This document shows positions 1-10,523 of a stretch of 64,000 bases of DNA, in pieces (position 1 is the first letter of the stretch; each line of letters opens with the position of its first letter). Origin of the DNA: Liquidambar formosana. Taxonomy: Eukaryota > Streptophyta > Magnoliopsida > Saxifragales > Altingiaceae. The stretch spans positions 21,587,771-21,651,770 of the forward strand of contig CM077833.1 in assembly GCA_039720395.1 (NCBI GenBank). The letters are read 5' to 3'. The notes under the pieces are model-generated. The model worked only from the letters and a program-made list of their open reading frames with translations. It was not told where the DNA came from and ran no database searches. The position numbers were made by a program, and so were the translations under genes.

Positions 1-166
1 TATTGACTTGGCCACTTGGGACTTGAGAGGTACGTTTGCGGCTTTTAAAGATGGGGAGATTTTGAGTAGAGATTGGGAGAATTACAGTGATGGTGCTACC
101 CATTAGGATGAGTTGGAGCTTAATGGGCTAATTACAGGGATCGATTTGGAAATTAGGGGTTCATAG
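1..166 (+). other. Possible terminal exon fragment of an unidentified gene
   Basis: Reading from base 2, the first 34 codons are open and look protein-like (they start I-D-L-A-T-W-D-L-R-G and end S-D-G-A-T-H). A TAG follows at about 104-106, then another 18 sensible codons (D-E-L-E-L-N-G-L-I-T-G-I-D) up to a second TAG at about 161-163. The sequence after that is T-rich and looks like a 3' untranslated region. This could be the last exon of a gene lying to the left of the window, ending at the first TAG or carrying an internal stop. I do not recognise the family, and nothing upstream is visible. Weak call, based only on composition and local openness. Confidence 0.25.
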
Positions 167-572
167 AGATTTTGGAAGGATGGACTCAGCCATTAACTTT
201 TAGTAGTGTGGTTGAAAACTTACTATTTAATTTTTCATTATTTCTGCTGCAATACAAGGATTTTATTGACTATATCTTCACCTATCTCCCAAAGTCGCTG
301 GTCTTAATCTTACAATTTGGTTTTCATAAATATGCTTTGAATTGTTTTTTCCTTGGGAGTGTAATCCAGTAGTTGAGATTAGGGTTGAAGTAGTCTAAAT
401 TGTGTGGTCCTTGGTTGGTTTCTTGTGCCGCTGGTCCACCCGTGTCTGCTCCGCTTGTGGTTGTTGGTTGTTGCTTTGCCGTTGTTTTCCAGTTTTATTC
501 TCTTTGCTTCTTTCTTTTTTGTGTTTTTTTGTTTTGTTTTGCTTTGCTGCTTGCTGTTTGGGGAGTGAGTCT

Positions 573-721
573 TCTATGTAACTGTGACACGGTTACATAG
601 TTTACGGGTCAATAAGAATTAAGAAAAGTGGGATTGTAGGACTAAAAATACACTGATAATCCCACTTTACTTGAATCTTATTGATCCATGATGCCACATG
701 GCCATGTCACATTTACATGGA
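573..721. repeat. Small foldback (MITE-like) repeat
   Basis: The segment folds back on itself. The outer arm TCTATGTAACTGTGACACGG at 573-592 pairs with CCATGTCACATTTACATGGA at 702-721. The inner arm at 606-635 (GGGTCAATAAGAATTAAG...) pairs with 658-687 (...CTTGAATCTTATTGATCC). I see no convincing target duplication, so the superfamily is unknown. The rest of 172-789 is T-rich and shows no supportable gene. Confidence 0.5.
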
Positions 722-789
722 AGTTTTTCTTGCTATTTTGGGGGTTTGTTGCCTTGGGGGTTGCTTGTTTTGGTAGGGGGCTGTTTGGG

Positions 790-1050
790 ATTCGGATTTG
801 GTGCAGTTTGCACCTTTAACTGCATGGTATAGTTACTGGTGGATGGGCACCATGTGGTTAGGGAAAAGCATAAACGATTGGGATTTGTTGCAAGGATTTC
901 ACGTCCAAAGGTTACGGCATTAACACTTTGACGTCAAACTCATCTTCTGAATCCCAACAGTTCATACTTCTTTTTTATTACATGGCACCCATCCACTAAT
1001 AACTGTACTATGCAATTAAAGGTACAAATTGCATCAAATCCAAATCCGGA
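790..1050. mobile_element. Foldback MITE with probable 9-bp target duplication
   Basis: The 5' arm starting ATTCGGATTTGGTGCAG and continuing through ATGGTATAGTTACTGGTGGATGGGCACC is complementary to the 3' arm running from GGCACCCATCCACTAATAAC to CCAAATCCGGA, so almost the whole element is an inverted repeat. It is flanked by CTGTTTGGG (781-789) and CTGTTTTGGG (1051-1060), which match except for one extra T. A 9-bp duplication would suggest a Mutator-like origin. The superfamily assignment is an inference. Confidence 0.55.
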
Positions 1051-1289
1051 CTGTTTTGGGTGTTTTTCCTTGGGGGTGTTTTGCTTTCGCATTTAATATA
1101 TTATCTTTTTGCTTATTAAAAAAAAATATTCTAAATTGTCAATAAAAATACAAATAAAAATAAAAATAGAGCTTAGTTGCTTAAGCTTATGTTTTGCCCT
1201 GAATCCTTTTAGATTCTAATCAAAGATGTCATCTGATTATTCTAAAATCGAAGCTGAATTTTAAAAAAAATAAAAATAGAAGGATAAAA

Positions 1290-1483
1290 CTACACCGACA
1301 ACACTGCCACCTCCGCTTTACCTCTAACGCCCTTTTTCTTGTTTGAATGAATCATTTCAAGGATTCTGGAATGTGCTGCGGAGATGCCACACCATGGCCC
1401 ACCTAATTATTAGAAATAGGGGCCATTACCGCATAAATCCCGTGGGCTTAGAGCGGAGGTGGCAGTAGGATGGGTCGGAGTAG
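1290..1483. repeat. Foldback repeat with GC-rich arms
   Basis: The arm at 1290-1327 (CTACACCGACAACACTGCCA, continuing CCTCCGCTTTACCTCTAA) is complementary with few mismatches to 1447-1483 (GAGCGGAGGTGGCAGT... GGTCGGAGTAG). The spacer is about 120 bp and contains no reading frame of note. The size and layout are those of a MITE, but I could not find a target duplication. The DNA from 1484 to 2150 is AT-rich and shows nothing else I can support. Confidence 0.45.
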
Positions 1484-2159
1484 GCTTCAATTACACCGTA
1501 ACAAAGATATCTGGCCCAGATATTTGCAAGAATGAAAGGGATTCCAGCTATGCTTAGGGTGGCGACTGCAACCAGTCAAACCTTTTTTCTTTTTTTCTTT
1601 ATTTAAATTTTTTTACTTTTTTCTTTTTACATTCGAGGCCTCTGCTTTCTCAATTGTCTTGGTGGTGGTATGAAAATTTATGATAAATTTTTTTGTTTTG
1701 GTGTATAAATTTTTTAAAATTATTACTTTCTTAAATTTTAGAAGTCAAATTAGTAAAAGTTTATTTTTATAAATTACGTAAAATAAAAATTCAATTTGTG
1801 AATACTGAATAAGTTCTTATATGCCACCACTAAAAAATTATCTTGGATCCGATCCATCTCGGTCTGCTCATATATAAAAATATAAAATACCTTCAATCTG
1901 GGTTTGTAGTTTAGTGTCATCTCTCTCTTTTTTGTAAGGATGACGTCTCAAGTTTTTGCCTTGTTTAATCTAACCATTCTTATGTCCTTATCATGCATCC
2001 AAAAAACCAGAAATAAAAAAACAGAAAGGCCAAGTTATAAGACCTTGACCCTTGTAATTCAATTAATTAACCTTATCTGTGAGAGCCACTTGAAAAAATC
2101 TGCGAGTGAGGGGCCCAATACCGAAGATGACCCAACAAGCGCACATAGTATTACAGGGT

Positions 2160-3162
2160 GGGAATGGCTATTGCAACCCCCTTAAAGGTTAAGTTGTCCC
2201 CCCAAATTTTTTAATGAAAAGATGCTACAAAATGACCAAAAAGGGCTTTATGCAACCCACTCCTCCCGTTCCACTCTCCGGCACCCCTCTCCGGTAACAT
2301 TCTCCGACACCCACTCCACCAGCAACATTCTTTGAAGAGCACCCACCCCTCTCCCACACCTTCCTCCTCTTCTTCTCTTCTCTTCTTCTCTTCTTTGTTT
2401 TTTTTTTCTTTTCCTTTCCAGAACCCCTCTCCCACACCCCCCCTCGTCAGCAGCCCACTCCTCTCCCGTACCTTCCTCCTCTTCCCTCTTCTTCTCTTCT
2501 TTTCTTCTTTTCTTTTTTTTTTTTTTTTTTTTTTTTTCCTTTTCCTTCCCAGAACCCCTCTCCTTGCACCCCCCCTCATCGGCAGCCCCTCCCTCCCCAT
2601 CGCCAGAAAAAATGGAGGAATACATAGATCTGACCGCACAGGGAAAAAAAAAAAAAAAGAGAAGAAAAGGGAAGAGGAAGAACCTCCTGTCGCCAGCACC
2701 CCACCCCACCGGAAAAAATGGAGGTTTTGAAAAAAAACCTCCCTTGCCGGAGACACACGGATCTGACTAGCAACAAAGGGGGAAAAAAAAAAAGAGAGAG
2801 AGAGAGAAAAAAGAAAGAAAGAAGAGGAAGAACCTCCCGTCGCCGGCACCCCACCCCACCGGAAAAAATGGAGGTTTTGAAAAAAAAACCTCCCCCCATA
2901 GATCTGACCAACAGAGGAAGGAAAGAAAAAAGAAGAAGAAGAAGAAGAAGAAAGAATAGGAGAAGAAGAGAGAAGGGGAAGAACCTCCGTCGCCGTCTCA
3001 TGTGGGGGAGGGGAGTGGGGTGGGTAAAGGGGTGGGTGAGGGTTAGGGTTATTTAGAAGAGGGGTGTTTTAGTCTTTTAAAGGGGTGGGTATATATATTT
3101 AGGGGGTGGGGATATCAGGTGGGAGCAACTTAACCCTTTGGGGGGTTGCAAAAGCTGTTCCC
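2160..3162. mobile_element. 1-kb non-autonomous MULE-like element with purine/pyrimidine interior
   Basis: The ends are GGGAATGGCTATTGCAACCC, followed by CCTTAAAGGTTAAGTTG, and the matching inverted CAACTTAACCCTTTGGGGGG...GCTGTTCCC. These ends belong to the same class as the 400-bp foldback elements elsewhere in the window. The flanks TTACAGGGT (2151-2159) and TCACAGGCC (3163-3171) agree at 6 of 9 positions, consistent with a decayed 9-bp duplication. The interior is unrelated to the shorter elements: a long CT-rich tract at about 2355-2545, then a GA-rich tract at about 2640-2985, containing two direct units of about 150 bp (about 2676-2820 and 2825-2965) that share GGAAAAAATGGAGGTTTTGA. Long open frames here are low-complexity artefacts and no transposase is present. 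Confidence 0.65.
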
Positions 3163-3180
3163 TCACAGGCCGAGTTTAAG

Positions 3181-3569
3181 CGCGTCACTATTGGTACCCA
3201 AGATTTGTTTTTTATCTCCCACTTAATTTAAACTTTTCAAGATTTTGTGAAAAAATATAGATAGTTCTCATGAAAAACAATTGCATAATCTACTTGAAAG
3301 CATCATTTCGTACAATTTTGTAAATTTTTTTTTTTCAAAATCTATCGTTTAAGTGGAGTTTTTGACCATTTACAATTCCGTTTTTGTAAAAATGAAATAG
3401 AGATTATAAATGGCTAAAAAACTCACTTATCGACTAATTGTAAAAAAAACCTTTCTTTTACAAAGTTATTAAAAATAATGTTTTATTATATATTTTTCAT
3501 AAAATCTTAAGAAATTTAAAATAAATGGGAGATAAAAGGCAAATCTTGAAGTGCCAATAGAAACCCCCA
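3181..3569. mobile_element. Foldback MITE, second terminal type (CTATTGG.. ends)
   Basis: The 5' end CGCGTCACTATTGGTACCCA, continuing AGATTTG, pairs with the 3' end CAAATCTTGAAGTGCCAATA, continuing GAAACCCCCA. The interior is a diverged form of the palindromic core found in the other foldback MITEs (a CATCATTT motif, then CAAAATCTATCGTTTAAGTG, with the inverted copy downstream). The flanks AGTTTAAG (3173-3180) and AGTTTTAAG (3570-3578) match apart from one T, consistent with a 9-bp target duplication. It lies only 18 bp beyond the preceding 1-kb element. Confidence 0.65.
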
Positions 3570-3611
3570 AGTTTTAAGTCCAAGAGTGGACCTCAAGTAC
3601 GATACTGAGAT

Positions 3612-4010
3612 GGGAACGGCTATTGCAACCCCCCATTCCTATAAGCCCACCCCCTATCCTTTAGGTTTTTAAAGTTTTATGCAAAATATAAAAAGTTTTT
3701 ATAAAAACCGGCCATGATGTCCACTAGAAAACATCATTTTGAACAACTTTGCAGAAGAAAGTTTTTCCAAAATTTATCGTTTAGGTAGACTTTTTGGCAA
3801 AAAATGAAATAAAGGTTATAAATGGTTAAAAAGTATATTTAAACGATAGATTTTGGAAAAACTTTCTTCTGCAAAGTTATTCAAAATGATGTTTTCTAGT
3901 GGACATCACGGCCGGTTTTCATAAAAACTTTTTATATTTTGCATAAAATCTTAAAAAGCTAAAGGATGGGGGGTGGGCTTATAGGAATGGGGGTTGCAAT
4001 AGCCGTTCCC
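3612..4010. mobile_element. Mutator-like foldback MITE, copy with perfect 9-bp TSD
   Basis: This is a 399-bp near-perfect palindrome. It begins GGGAACGGCTATTGCAACCC and ends with the reverse complement, GGGTTGCAATAGCCGTTCCC. The arms stay complementary almost to the centre, for example AAAACATCATTTTGAACAAC on the left and GTTATTCAAAATGATGTTTT on the right. The exact direct repeat TACTGAGAT flanks it at 3603-3611 and 4011-4019. A 9-bp duplication is the hallmark of Mutator-like (MULE) insertion. There is no coding capacity, so it must be mobilised by an enzyme encoded elsewhere. Confidence 0.9.
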
Positions 4011-4170
4011 TACTGAGATCTGGCTGCCAAAGGAAGTGCTCAGAATTACATGGGCCAGGCCTCATCTAAGAGATGGGCCCAATCATATCATGAAAGAAGC
4101 TGGATTTAACAAAGAGTCCTCTTACACCCAACAAGTTCTAAATTAAATCCGGAACTTTTATTCTTATTAT

Positions 4171-4597
4171 TATTTGAGGGTGGGCATGGCAAACCCTGAA
4201 CTCTACTTATAAACCCCATTTATTTCATTTTTTAAGCTTTTATGAAAATTATAAAATATTTTTATAAAAATTGACCATGTTGTTCATTAGAAAACATTAT
4301 TTTAAACAACTTTATAAAAGAAATTTTTTACAAAATTTACCATTCAATAAACTTTTTAACTATTTACAGTCTCTATATATTTCATTTTTACATAAACGAA
4401 AATTATAAGTGATCAAAAAATCCACTTAAAAGATAAATTTCGAAAAATATTTCTTCTACGAAGTTATTTAAAATGATGTTTTCTAACAGACAATACAACC
4501 AGTTTTCATGAAAACCTTTTATATTCTTCAGTCAAATCTTAAAATATAAAAATAAAAAGAGTTTACAAATAAAGTAAAAGAGTTGGAATAACCGTCC
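4171..4597. mobile_element. Diverged foldback MITE of the same group
   Basis: The direct repeat TCTTATTAT lies at 4162-4170 and 4598-4606. Inside it, GGGTGGGCATGGCAAACCCT near the left end and GTTGGAATAACCGTCC at the right end are a worn version of the GGGAACGGCTATTGC termini. The core motifs (AGAAAACATTATTTTAAACA on the left and AAAATGATGTTTTCTAAC on the right) match the other copies. It is older or more mutated than the element at 3612-4010. The flanks are AT-rich, so the 9-bp match is supportive rather than decisive. Confidence 0.6.
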
Positions 4598-6269
4598 TCT
4601 TATTATATTATTATTTTGTGCAAGGTCAAATCTGGGACTTAAGCCAGAGGCAGTTAAACCTCTAGATATGGGACAGTCCACTAGCTCTAGCTTGGAATAA
4701 CATTTTTTTTTTCATTGTCCAAACTGCTACTCCTTTTTGAATGGTGGGCTTTGAGAGATTTTCAATGAAATTGGGATTTGGCTGTTAGCCGCTTCAAATC
4801 TGGTCCAAGACAGTCACAACTCTATATGGACTCTATATATCAAGTAGACTTGGGAGGTGCCACCCAACAAAGATTATTTAAGAAAAGCACAAATGGGCAT
4901 TAATCAAGCACATTCTGTTTACAGAAATTATAAAATCAATATTATTGAATTATAATTGAGCAAGCTTAATTGAATTATCCATATCCATCCAGTACAGCTC
5001 AAGCTTTGGTGGGAGACCTATTATATATGTAGGCCATGGCTTGCTCCGACATTGAGCCTATAAATGGCTTCCTTCGTGGCCTAGCGGTCTCTATAGTTGT
5101 ATGTTTTCCGAAGGAAACAAGTGGATGATCACTCTCAATGTTTTTTTTATTATGGATAAGAATGATCTGTCATGGTTTCCTGAAGGTCCTAAAAAAGTGA
5201 AGCATGTTTCACATTCCTAGTGCTTGCTGTCTTTATACCAAAAGCAAAACGAAAGGCATTGCACTGGGGAAGGCGTGAGGTCGTAGGAGCTCCAATTCTA
5301 AAATATCAAGGTCAAAAAGTAAATTTGCTAGAGCGAATAGGGTATTAAATTGTCTTTTTGATATTTAATGCACAAGGTGTAATCTCAAATGATATCTAAT
5401 GCACTAAGGTGTAATCTCAAATATGGGATTGATATAGATAGGTATAAGACTTTCTTATGTGGGATATCATAGATTGCCTCGGACGATCACAGCCGTTCAA
5501 ATGTCATGTTGACGATCCTTGCTCACGTGTGAAATGTCACGTGCCTACGCACGTTGTTCACATAAGTTATGATAGTGTAAGATAATCTGAGATATTTCAC
5601 ACAAGAACAAGCCTATATATATACTTTCACGATGACGATTTGGTAAGAACCTAATATAAGTTATATCAGCATCTGTATTAGTTAGATGTTATACCATGTA
5701 CATTGGTGGATTACAAAATACACGAGGTCAATGCATGGGTACAACTATACCCCTATTGCACATTATTCCCCATGCTCATGCATTGCACACTGTACCCCAT
5801 GCATGGTGTCAATATAACTTATTTAAGCACGTTCATACCTTATCGAGCCTGTATACAATTAAGATTACCACTTATTTTGCATCAATTAACATTGAATAAA
5901 ACTTAATTGAGTGATTGACTTAACGGTAGGAGACACAATCTGAATTACATCTCTACTCCTCCCTTAAATATAAAAACCGACTATTTTAAGTCATGGGATT
6001 TAAAGAAAATAAGAATATGTACTATATTTGAACCATAAATAACAACATGAAAATTAACTAAAAATATTACTTATAACATGCACAAACACCATTCATATTA
6101 TATAAATTTCTAAAAAAAATATTCTAAAATTATAAATAGGTAAAAGATGAAAATAAAATTATAAAACAACACAATATATAGATAAATGCCTTTTATAAAA
6201 AAGATAAAAGTCAAGAAAGAAATTCACATGATTTAAAAACAAAATAGAGAAAATTTGTTAGCATGGATA

Positions 6270-6560
6270 TGGAAAGCAACGGCAAGTAGGCGTCATAATC
6301 ACAAGGACGACTGAGAGGGGAGGTGGGATTATTACATCCGTACGGGTGAGAGCAGGTTTAGAAGCCAGCACCGCCCCCACTTTGGGTGGACCCCACCCCC
6401 ACCATCAGACAGAGAAATGTTAACTTCCTCCTCCCCACGTGCTAATCCCCCAATCCTACCGTACACGTGGACTTTTCTTCCTCAGATCGCGCCTTGTGTC
6501 GACCAATGGACCGGCTTCGTGAAGTGCTACTGACGCGTCTTGTGCGTCAGAGACCGAAAA
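6270..6560. promoter_or_regulatory. GC-richer block with G-box/ABRE cores, no attached gene
   Basis: The block stands out from its AT-rich surroundings. It contains CCCCACGTGC near 6434 and GTACACGTGGA near 6461, both ACGTG-core (G-box/ABRE-type) sites. It also has C-rich runs and a GACGCGTCTTGTGCGTCAG segment near 6532. This composition fits a plant proximal promoter, but I cannot see a gene starting on either side. It may be a relic promoter or the edge of an unrecognised transposon. Confidence 0.25.
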
Positions 6561-8312
6561 TTCACCGCCGGTCACTCGAGTGCCAATAGCGGTCAATTTG
6601 TTTAGTGCTGCGTCATTTACGAGTTACTGTGGGCATGACTTGCATACAGTGTTTTTTGCCTTTATAGTCCATTCGTCGTCCAATCAGATTGTGCCACGTC
6701 ATTATAAGCAAATGTTTGTAAAAGTTAACCTAATTCGAGATGATTTGAGAATAATGTTACTCTCCCTAGAATGAAAGCTACCGTATTAAGAGATGAACAC
6801 TATATTGATTAAATATAATAATTTTTAAATAATTATGATTGAGGAGGGTGCTAAGCTGGTCATCATTTATTTTGTTAACTTAGAGAGTTGATATTAATCG
6901 GAGTATTTTTATTATAACCAGTGATTGTTGAATGATTAATATTTGTAATAAGACAACAGATATACATTCATCTAAACTATGTCTATAGAGACGTTAATTA
7001 ATCTAGCGGCATTTTTTTTTTTTTATAGCTAATTTTAGACACTAGTTGGGGTATATAATTGTATCTTGAAATTTGATTTTCAGTTCGAAATATTGACTAT
7101 TTTGCGAAGAGATATGTTTGGAAATTATTTTTTTCAGGTGGTGGCGATGATCTCTTCTTCTAAAAGAAAAAAAAAAAAGGAAGAAGAAAAAAAACCCTAA
7201 TTCGATGGTTTCATGTTTAATTTTATTATGTATCAAATTCTAGCGATCGATGCTAAAAGGCTTTATCACAAAATAAACCTAATTAACAATCCAAACACTT
7301 GCGCTTAAAACTCCCAAATCCTAATTATTTGGGGTTAACTATCCCAATCTTGTTTTTGGCGTGCTGTTCCTATCTAGAACTATATCCACCCTTGTAACAG
7401 AAGGACGAGGATGAACCACATGACATTAGAGCTAATGCGAAACAATCCACATGCACTCGACCTAAAAATTAAAAAAAAAAGGCCAAATGGAATGATTCCT
7501 TTTGTAGATTAATTCAACTATTATATATACTAAATCCACTGTAGGTTAATCCCATTACTAAAAACGTGGCCACACATACGTGTGCGAAATTCTTCGTCGA
7601 GAGAGAGTTAGGGAAAGAATATACCTTGCCTCGATCACTAAAAAACAGGGATTATCAACTGTTGCCTGCCCATTGCGATTGATGTTGTCGCTAATCACCT
7701 GGAAGCAGTGGTACCTTATTCTGGTATTGATAAAAGATTTAATCTCGAGTAGTGCATTAGCCCCTTCAAACACCCATATAGTAGAATTCGGATCTTCTGC
7801 CTAGCTCCTCATTTTAAATAGGCCAATAAATTTGCATTGCCTCATGGAGAGAATTGAAGTCCACCAATTGATGGTTCCCAATTATAAAATAATCTTTAAA
7901 AAAAGGCTCAAAATGAATGATTGTATTTATTCTATTTCGATCTAATTATTTGCATTGTCGAAAGAATTGACGTACATTAGTCCTAGAATTTTTTTTCTGG
8001 GGGGTTCAATTGGGAAGAAGAATTGAAATCCGGATCCAGCCAATCTATTAGAATGAGGGTTTTGGCATAACCAAACAATTTCAGTGAGTACAAAATTCAT
8101 GCCACACTCATGGATTCCCTAATTTTTATGCTACCAAAAGGCTTTTCTTATTTTCTAGCCCTTTGACATAGCATCTCACTTCTCGATCAATGGCTCCTTG
8201 TAACACATTAATCTAATGACACGACTGAATTGTAGTGGCAAACATGTGGGGTTCATGAAAATCATCGAACACCCGCTGAGGTAGACAAAGATAATCCGAC
8301 CACGTCTGCAAG

Positions 8313-8315
<3 letters not shown>

Positions 8316-8358
<43 letters not shown>
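8316..8358. repeat. (GA)n microsatellite
   Basis: An uninterrupted GA dinucleotide tract of about 21 units, in a non-coding region. It is probably length-polymorphic. Confidence 0.9.
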
Positions 8359-8362
<4 letters not shown>

Positions 8363-9376
8363 TATAATTAATAGAAAACTTAAATGTGTGGATCGGATAA
8401 TTTTGTTAAGGTGCAAAGCATGAAAGACCAAATTATAAATCGTGTACATTGTGCTTTACGTGGCATTGTAAAACATGAATTTGGTGGTCTAGGATGGATG
8501 CATAATCAAAATGGGCAAAAATAAAATAAGAGTCGGATCATTGATCCAAATTTCGGAATTCCTTCCCCTAGACATGTAAGTCCAAACTGTAAAGGAAAAC
8601 AAACACATTCACCCAAAAGCTTGCTATCTGAAGTACAAGCTCCTTCATGGACTGATTTCAAATGCTATATACGTGAAACATTATGAACTTCCTGTTACCT
8701 AAACTTCATCAAAATGATGTATTGGTTTATCATGGTGTCGGATATCAGCACGCTTTGATGAGATTGGTTGTTGAAAACTCCACGAGGGAGTTACCATGGG
8801 TGAATCGCCAGTGGCTGAGGGTTTTTTTTTTATTCAATCTTTCTTTCGAAATATAACAGTTAGAAATATTATAATTGTGATGAAGGCAGGTGGGATTTAA
8901 TTACCATACATAGAGGATATCAGCTTAAGGTACCACCTGCCAAGGTAAAAGATACAGGGTAAAAGAGGGTATCCTCAATCAGTACGTTGGTGTCAACAAC
9001 TAAGGAGTATGTATTTGTTCCATTTTTGCATACGTACATGTCATGGCAACAGAAAGTGAGGATTGCATTCCAATGGCAGGTCCAGAAGTTGAAATTATCT
9101 TGTGTTGTGGGCTGCTGCAGTCCACTGCTGATAGGTTTGGACAATTCGACCGTTGATTCAGCAGTTCAACAGCTGAGGAATGTACTCTAGCAGAGAAGGT
9201 CTAGACAAGGGTTGGGATTCAAATGGGTTTTTGACTTTTAGGTATTTGGTAAGTAAAGAGTGATTGCACTTGGTTTAAGAGGCTAGGAGGCTAAGTGACT
9301 TGGACTTATTTTAAGAGACTAAGTGACTCTAACCTAGGGTAAGAGGCTAAGTGATGGACTTCGGGCAAGAGGCTAA

Positions 9377-9741
9377 GAGCATTTCCAAGGATACTACCTA
9401 TTTTTTTGCTACTTTAACTAGCAAAATAACATTTTTTTTAAATAGCTACTTAGCTATCCAAGTGAGTGTACTAGTTATTTTTGAGTTATTTCAAAATTTT
9501 ATTAATAATCTTTCTTTTTTGATCATTTGGTAGAGAGATAAAAAATGAATGATGCATAAAGAGAGGACAAATGTTACTTTTTAAACTAAAAATAGTTTAG
9601 CTAACAAATGTTCGTTAGCTAAATGTAACTAGCCGAAATGAAGATAGCTAAAATAGCTAACCCTTTGGAGAGGGAAAAAAATGCTTTGACTAACTAAAAT
9701 AGCTAAGGGGGGGTTGGATAGTTAGCCCATTGAAAATGCTC
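9377..9741. mobile_element. PIF/Harbinger-like (Tourist-type) MITE
   Basis: The inverted ends are GAGCATTTCCAAGGATA at the left and the reverse complement of GAGCATTTTCAATGGGC at the right. TAA flanks both sides (9374-9376 and 9742-9744). AT-rich sub-terminal sequences built from TAGCTA repeats fill the interior, and there is no coding capacity. The TAA duplication together with GAGCAT-type ends is typical of Tourist-like MITEs in eudicots. Confidence 0.65.
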
Positions 9742-9754
9742 TAACACCCATGTT

Positions 9755-10505
9755 TAGGGATGTCAACGGGACGGGTTTGGTACGGGGAGCCCTTTCCCAA
9801 CTCTAATCCATTGGGATTTATCCCGTCCCAATCCTGTCTCAAACCCACTTAGATTTAACATCCAATTCTCATTCCCATCCCATTTAAATTTGAAAATCCA
9901 TTTTCGCCCCGTCCGGTTTATACTTTGTGGCACAAGACAAACGGAAAGGGACGAAGCAAAAAATCGATTATGTTCTATAGCATAAATTTTTTTTTTAAAG
10001 AAAAAATAATTATTTTATTTTACCATATTTATAATAAGAAATTTTTAAAATTCGTTCATTAAATTCATCAAACTACTTTCAATTTTCCTATATGAAAGAT
10101 TAATAAAGCAGAACATAACAACTAAAAAGAGTCACGTAATAACAAGAATTTCTTTCAATAAAAGTGTCAGAACTCGCAACAAAACAGAATAGAATAAAGG
10201 GATAAGAAAAAGAAACAGGATCCTAACAACGGCAAAAAACAACATAACAAATTAGAGGCCTTTATATATTATAAATAGCATAAGTGTATTATTATGTATT
10301 AATAGAGGTATAATAGTAAAAGTGAGTAGATAATCAGGGCGAGTTCAAGACGGGTTTTTAATGAAAATCTCAACCCCACCCCAAACCTTAACGAGTTCTT
10401 AAAAAAAATCCTAAACCCGCCCCTACCCCATTAAATAGTAACCCAAATCTTTCCCACTAAAAGTGGGACGAGACCCCAAAAAAACCCGTCCCGTTTACAT
10501 CCCTA
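9755..10505. mobile_element. hAT-like non-autonomous element, copy 1
   Basis: Its ends are TAGGGATGTCAACGGGACGG and CCCGTCCCGTTTACATCCCT, with the terminal A at 10505. The flanking 8-mers CCCATGTT (9747-9754) and CCCATGTC (10506-10513) match at 7 of 8 positions. Short TAGGG-type ends and an 8-bp duplication are the hAT pattern. The interior (about 710 bp) has no long reading frame. The same sequence occurs in reverse orientation immediately downstream at 10524-11289. Confidence 0.7.
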
Positions 10506-10523
10506 CCCATGTCTCATTACATA

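Larger units (their letters stand above)
4607..9373. other. Intergenic region with no supportable gene
   Basis: I found no conserved coding sequence here. Short open frames at 5.7, 6.6, 7.6, 8.2 and 9.0 kb show no recognisable motif. Visible items are a more GC-rich block at about 6270-6560 (listed separately), a TATA-like run CCTATATATATAC near 5611, a (GA)n microsatellite at 8316-8358, and several near-repeats of AGAGGCTAAGTGAC between 9280 and 9375. Confidence 0.6.

Noticed and set aside
2211..3056. Several long open frames on both strands within 2.2-3.1 kb
   Set aside because: They are low-complexity Lys/Arg/Glu or Ser/Leu/Phe translations of the purine and pyrimidine tracts inside a transposon, and no domain is visible.
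5320..5700. TATATATA run with CACGTG-like motifs suggestive of an LTR or promoter
   Set aside because: I could not find paired LTR ends, a primer-binding site or a polypurine tract, and no gene follows.
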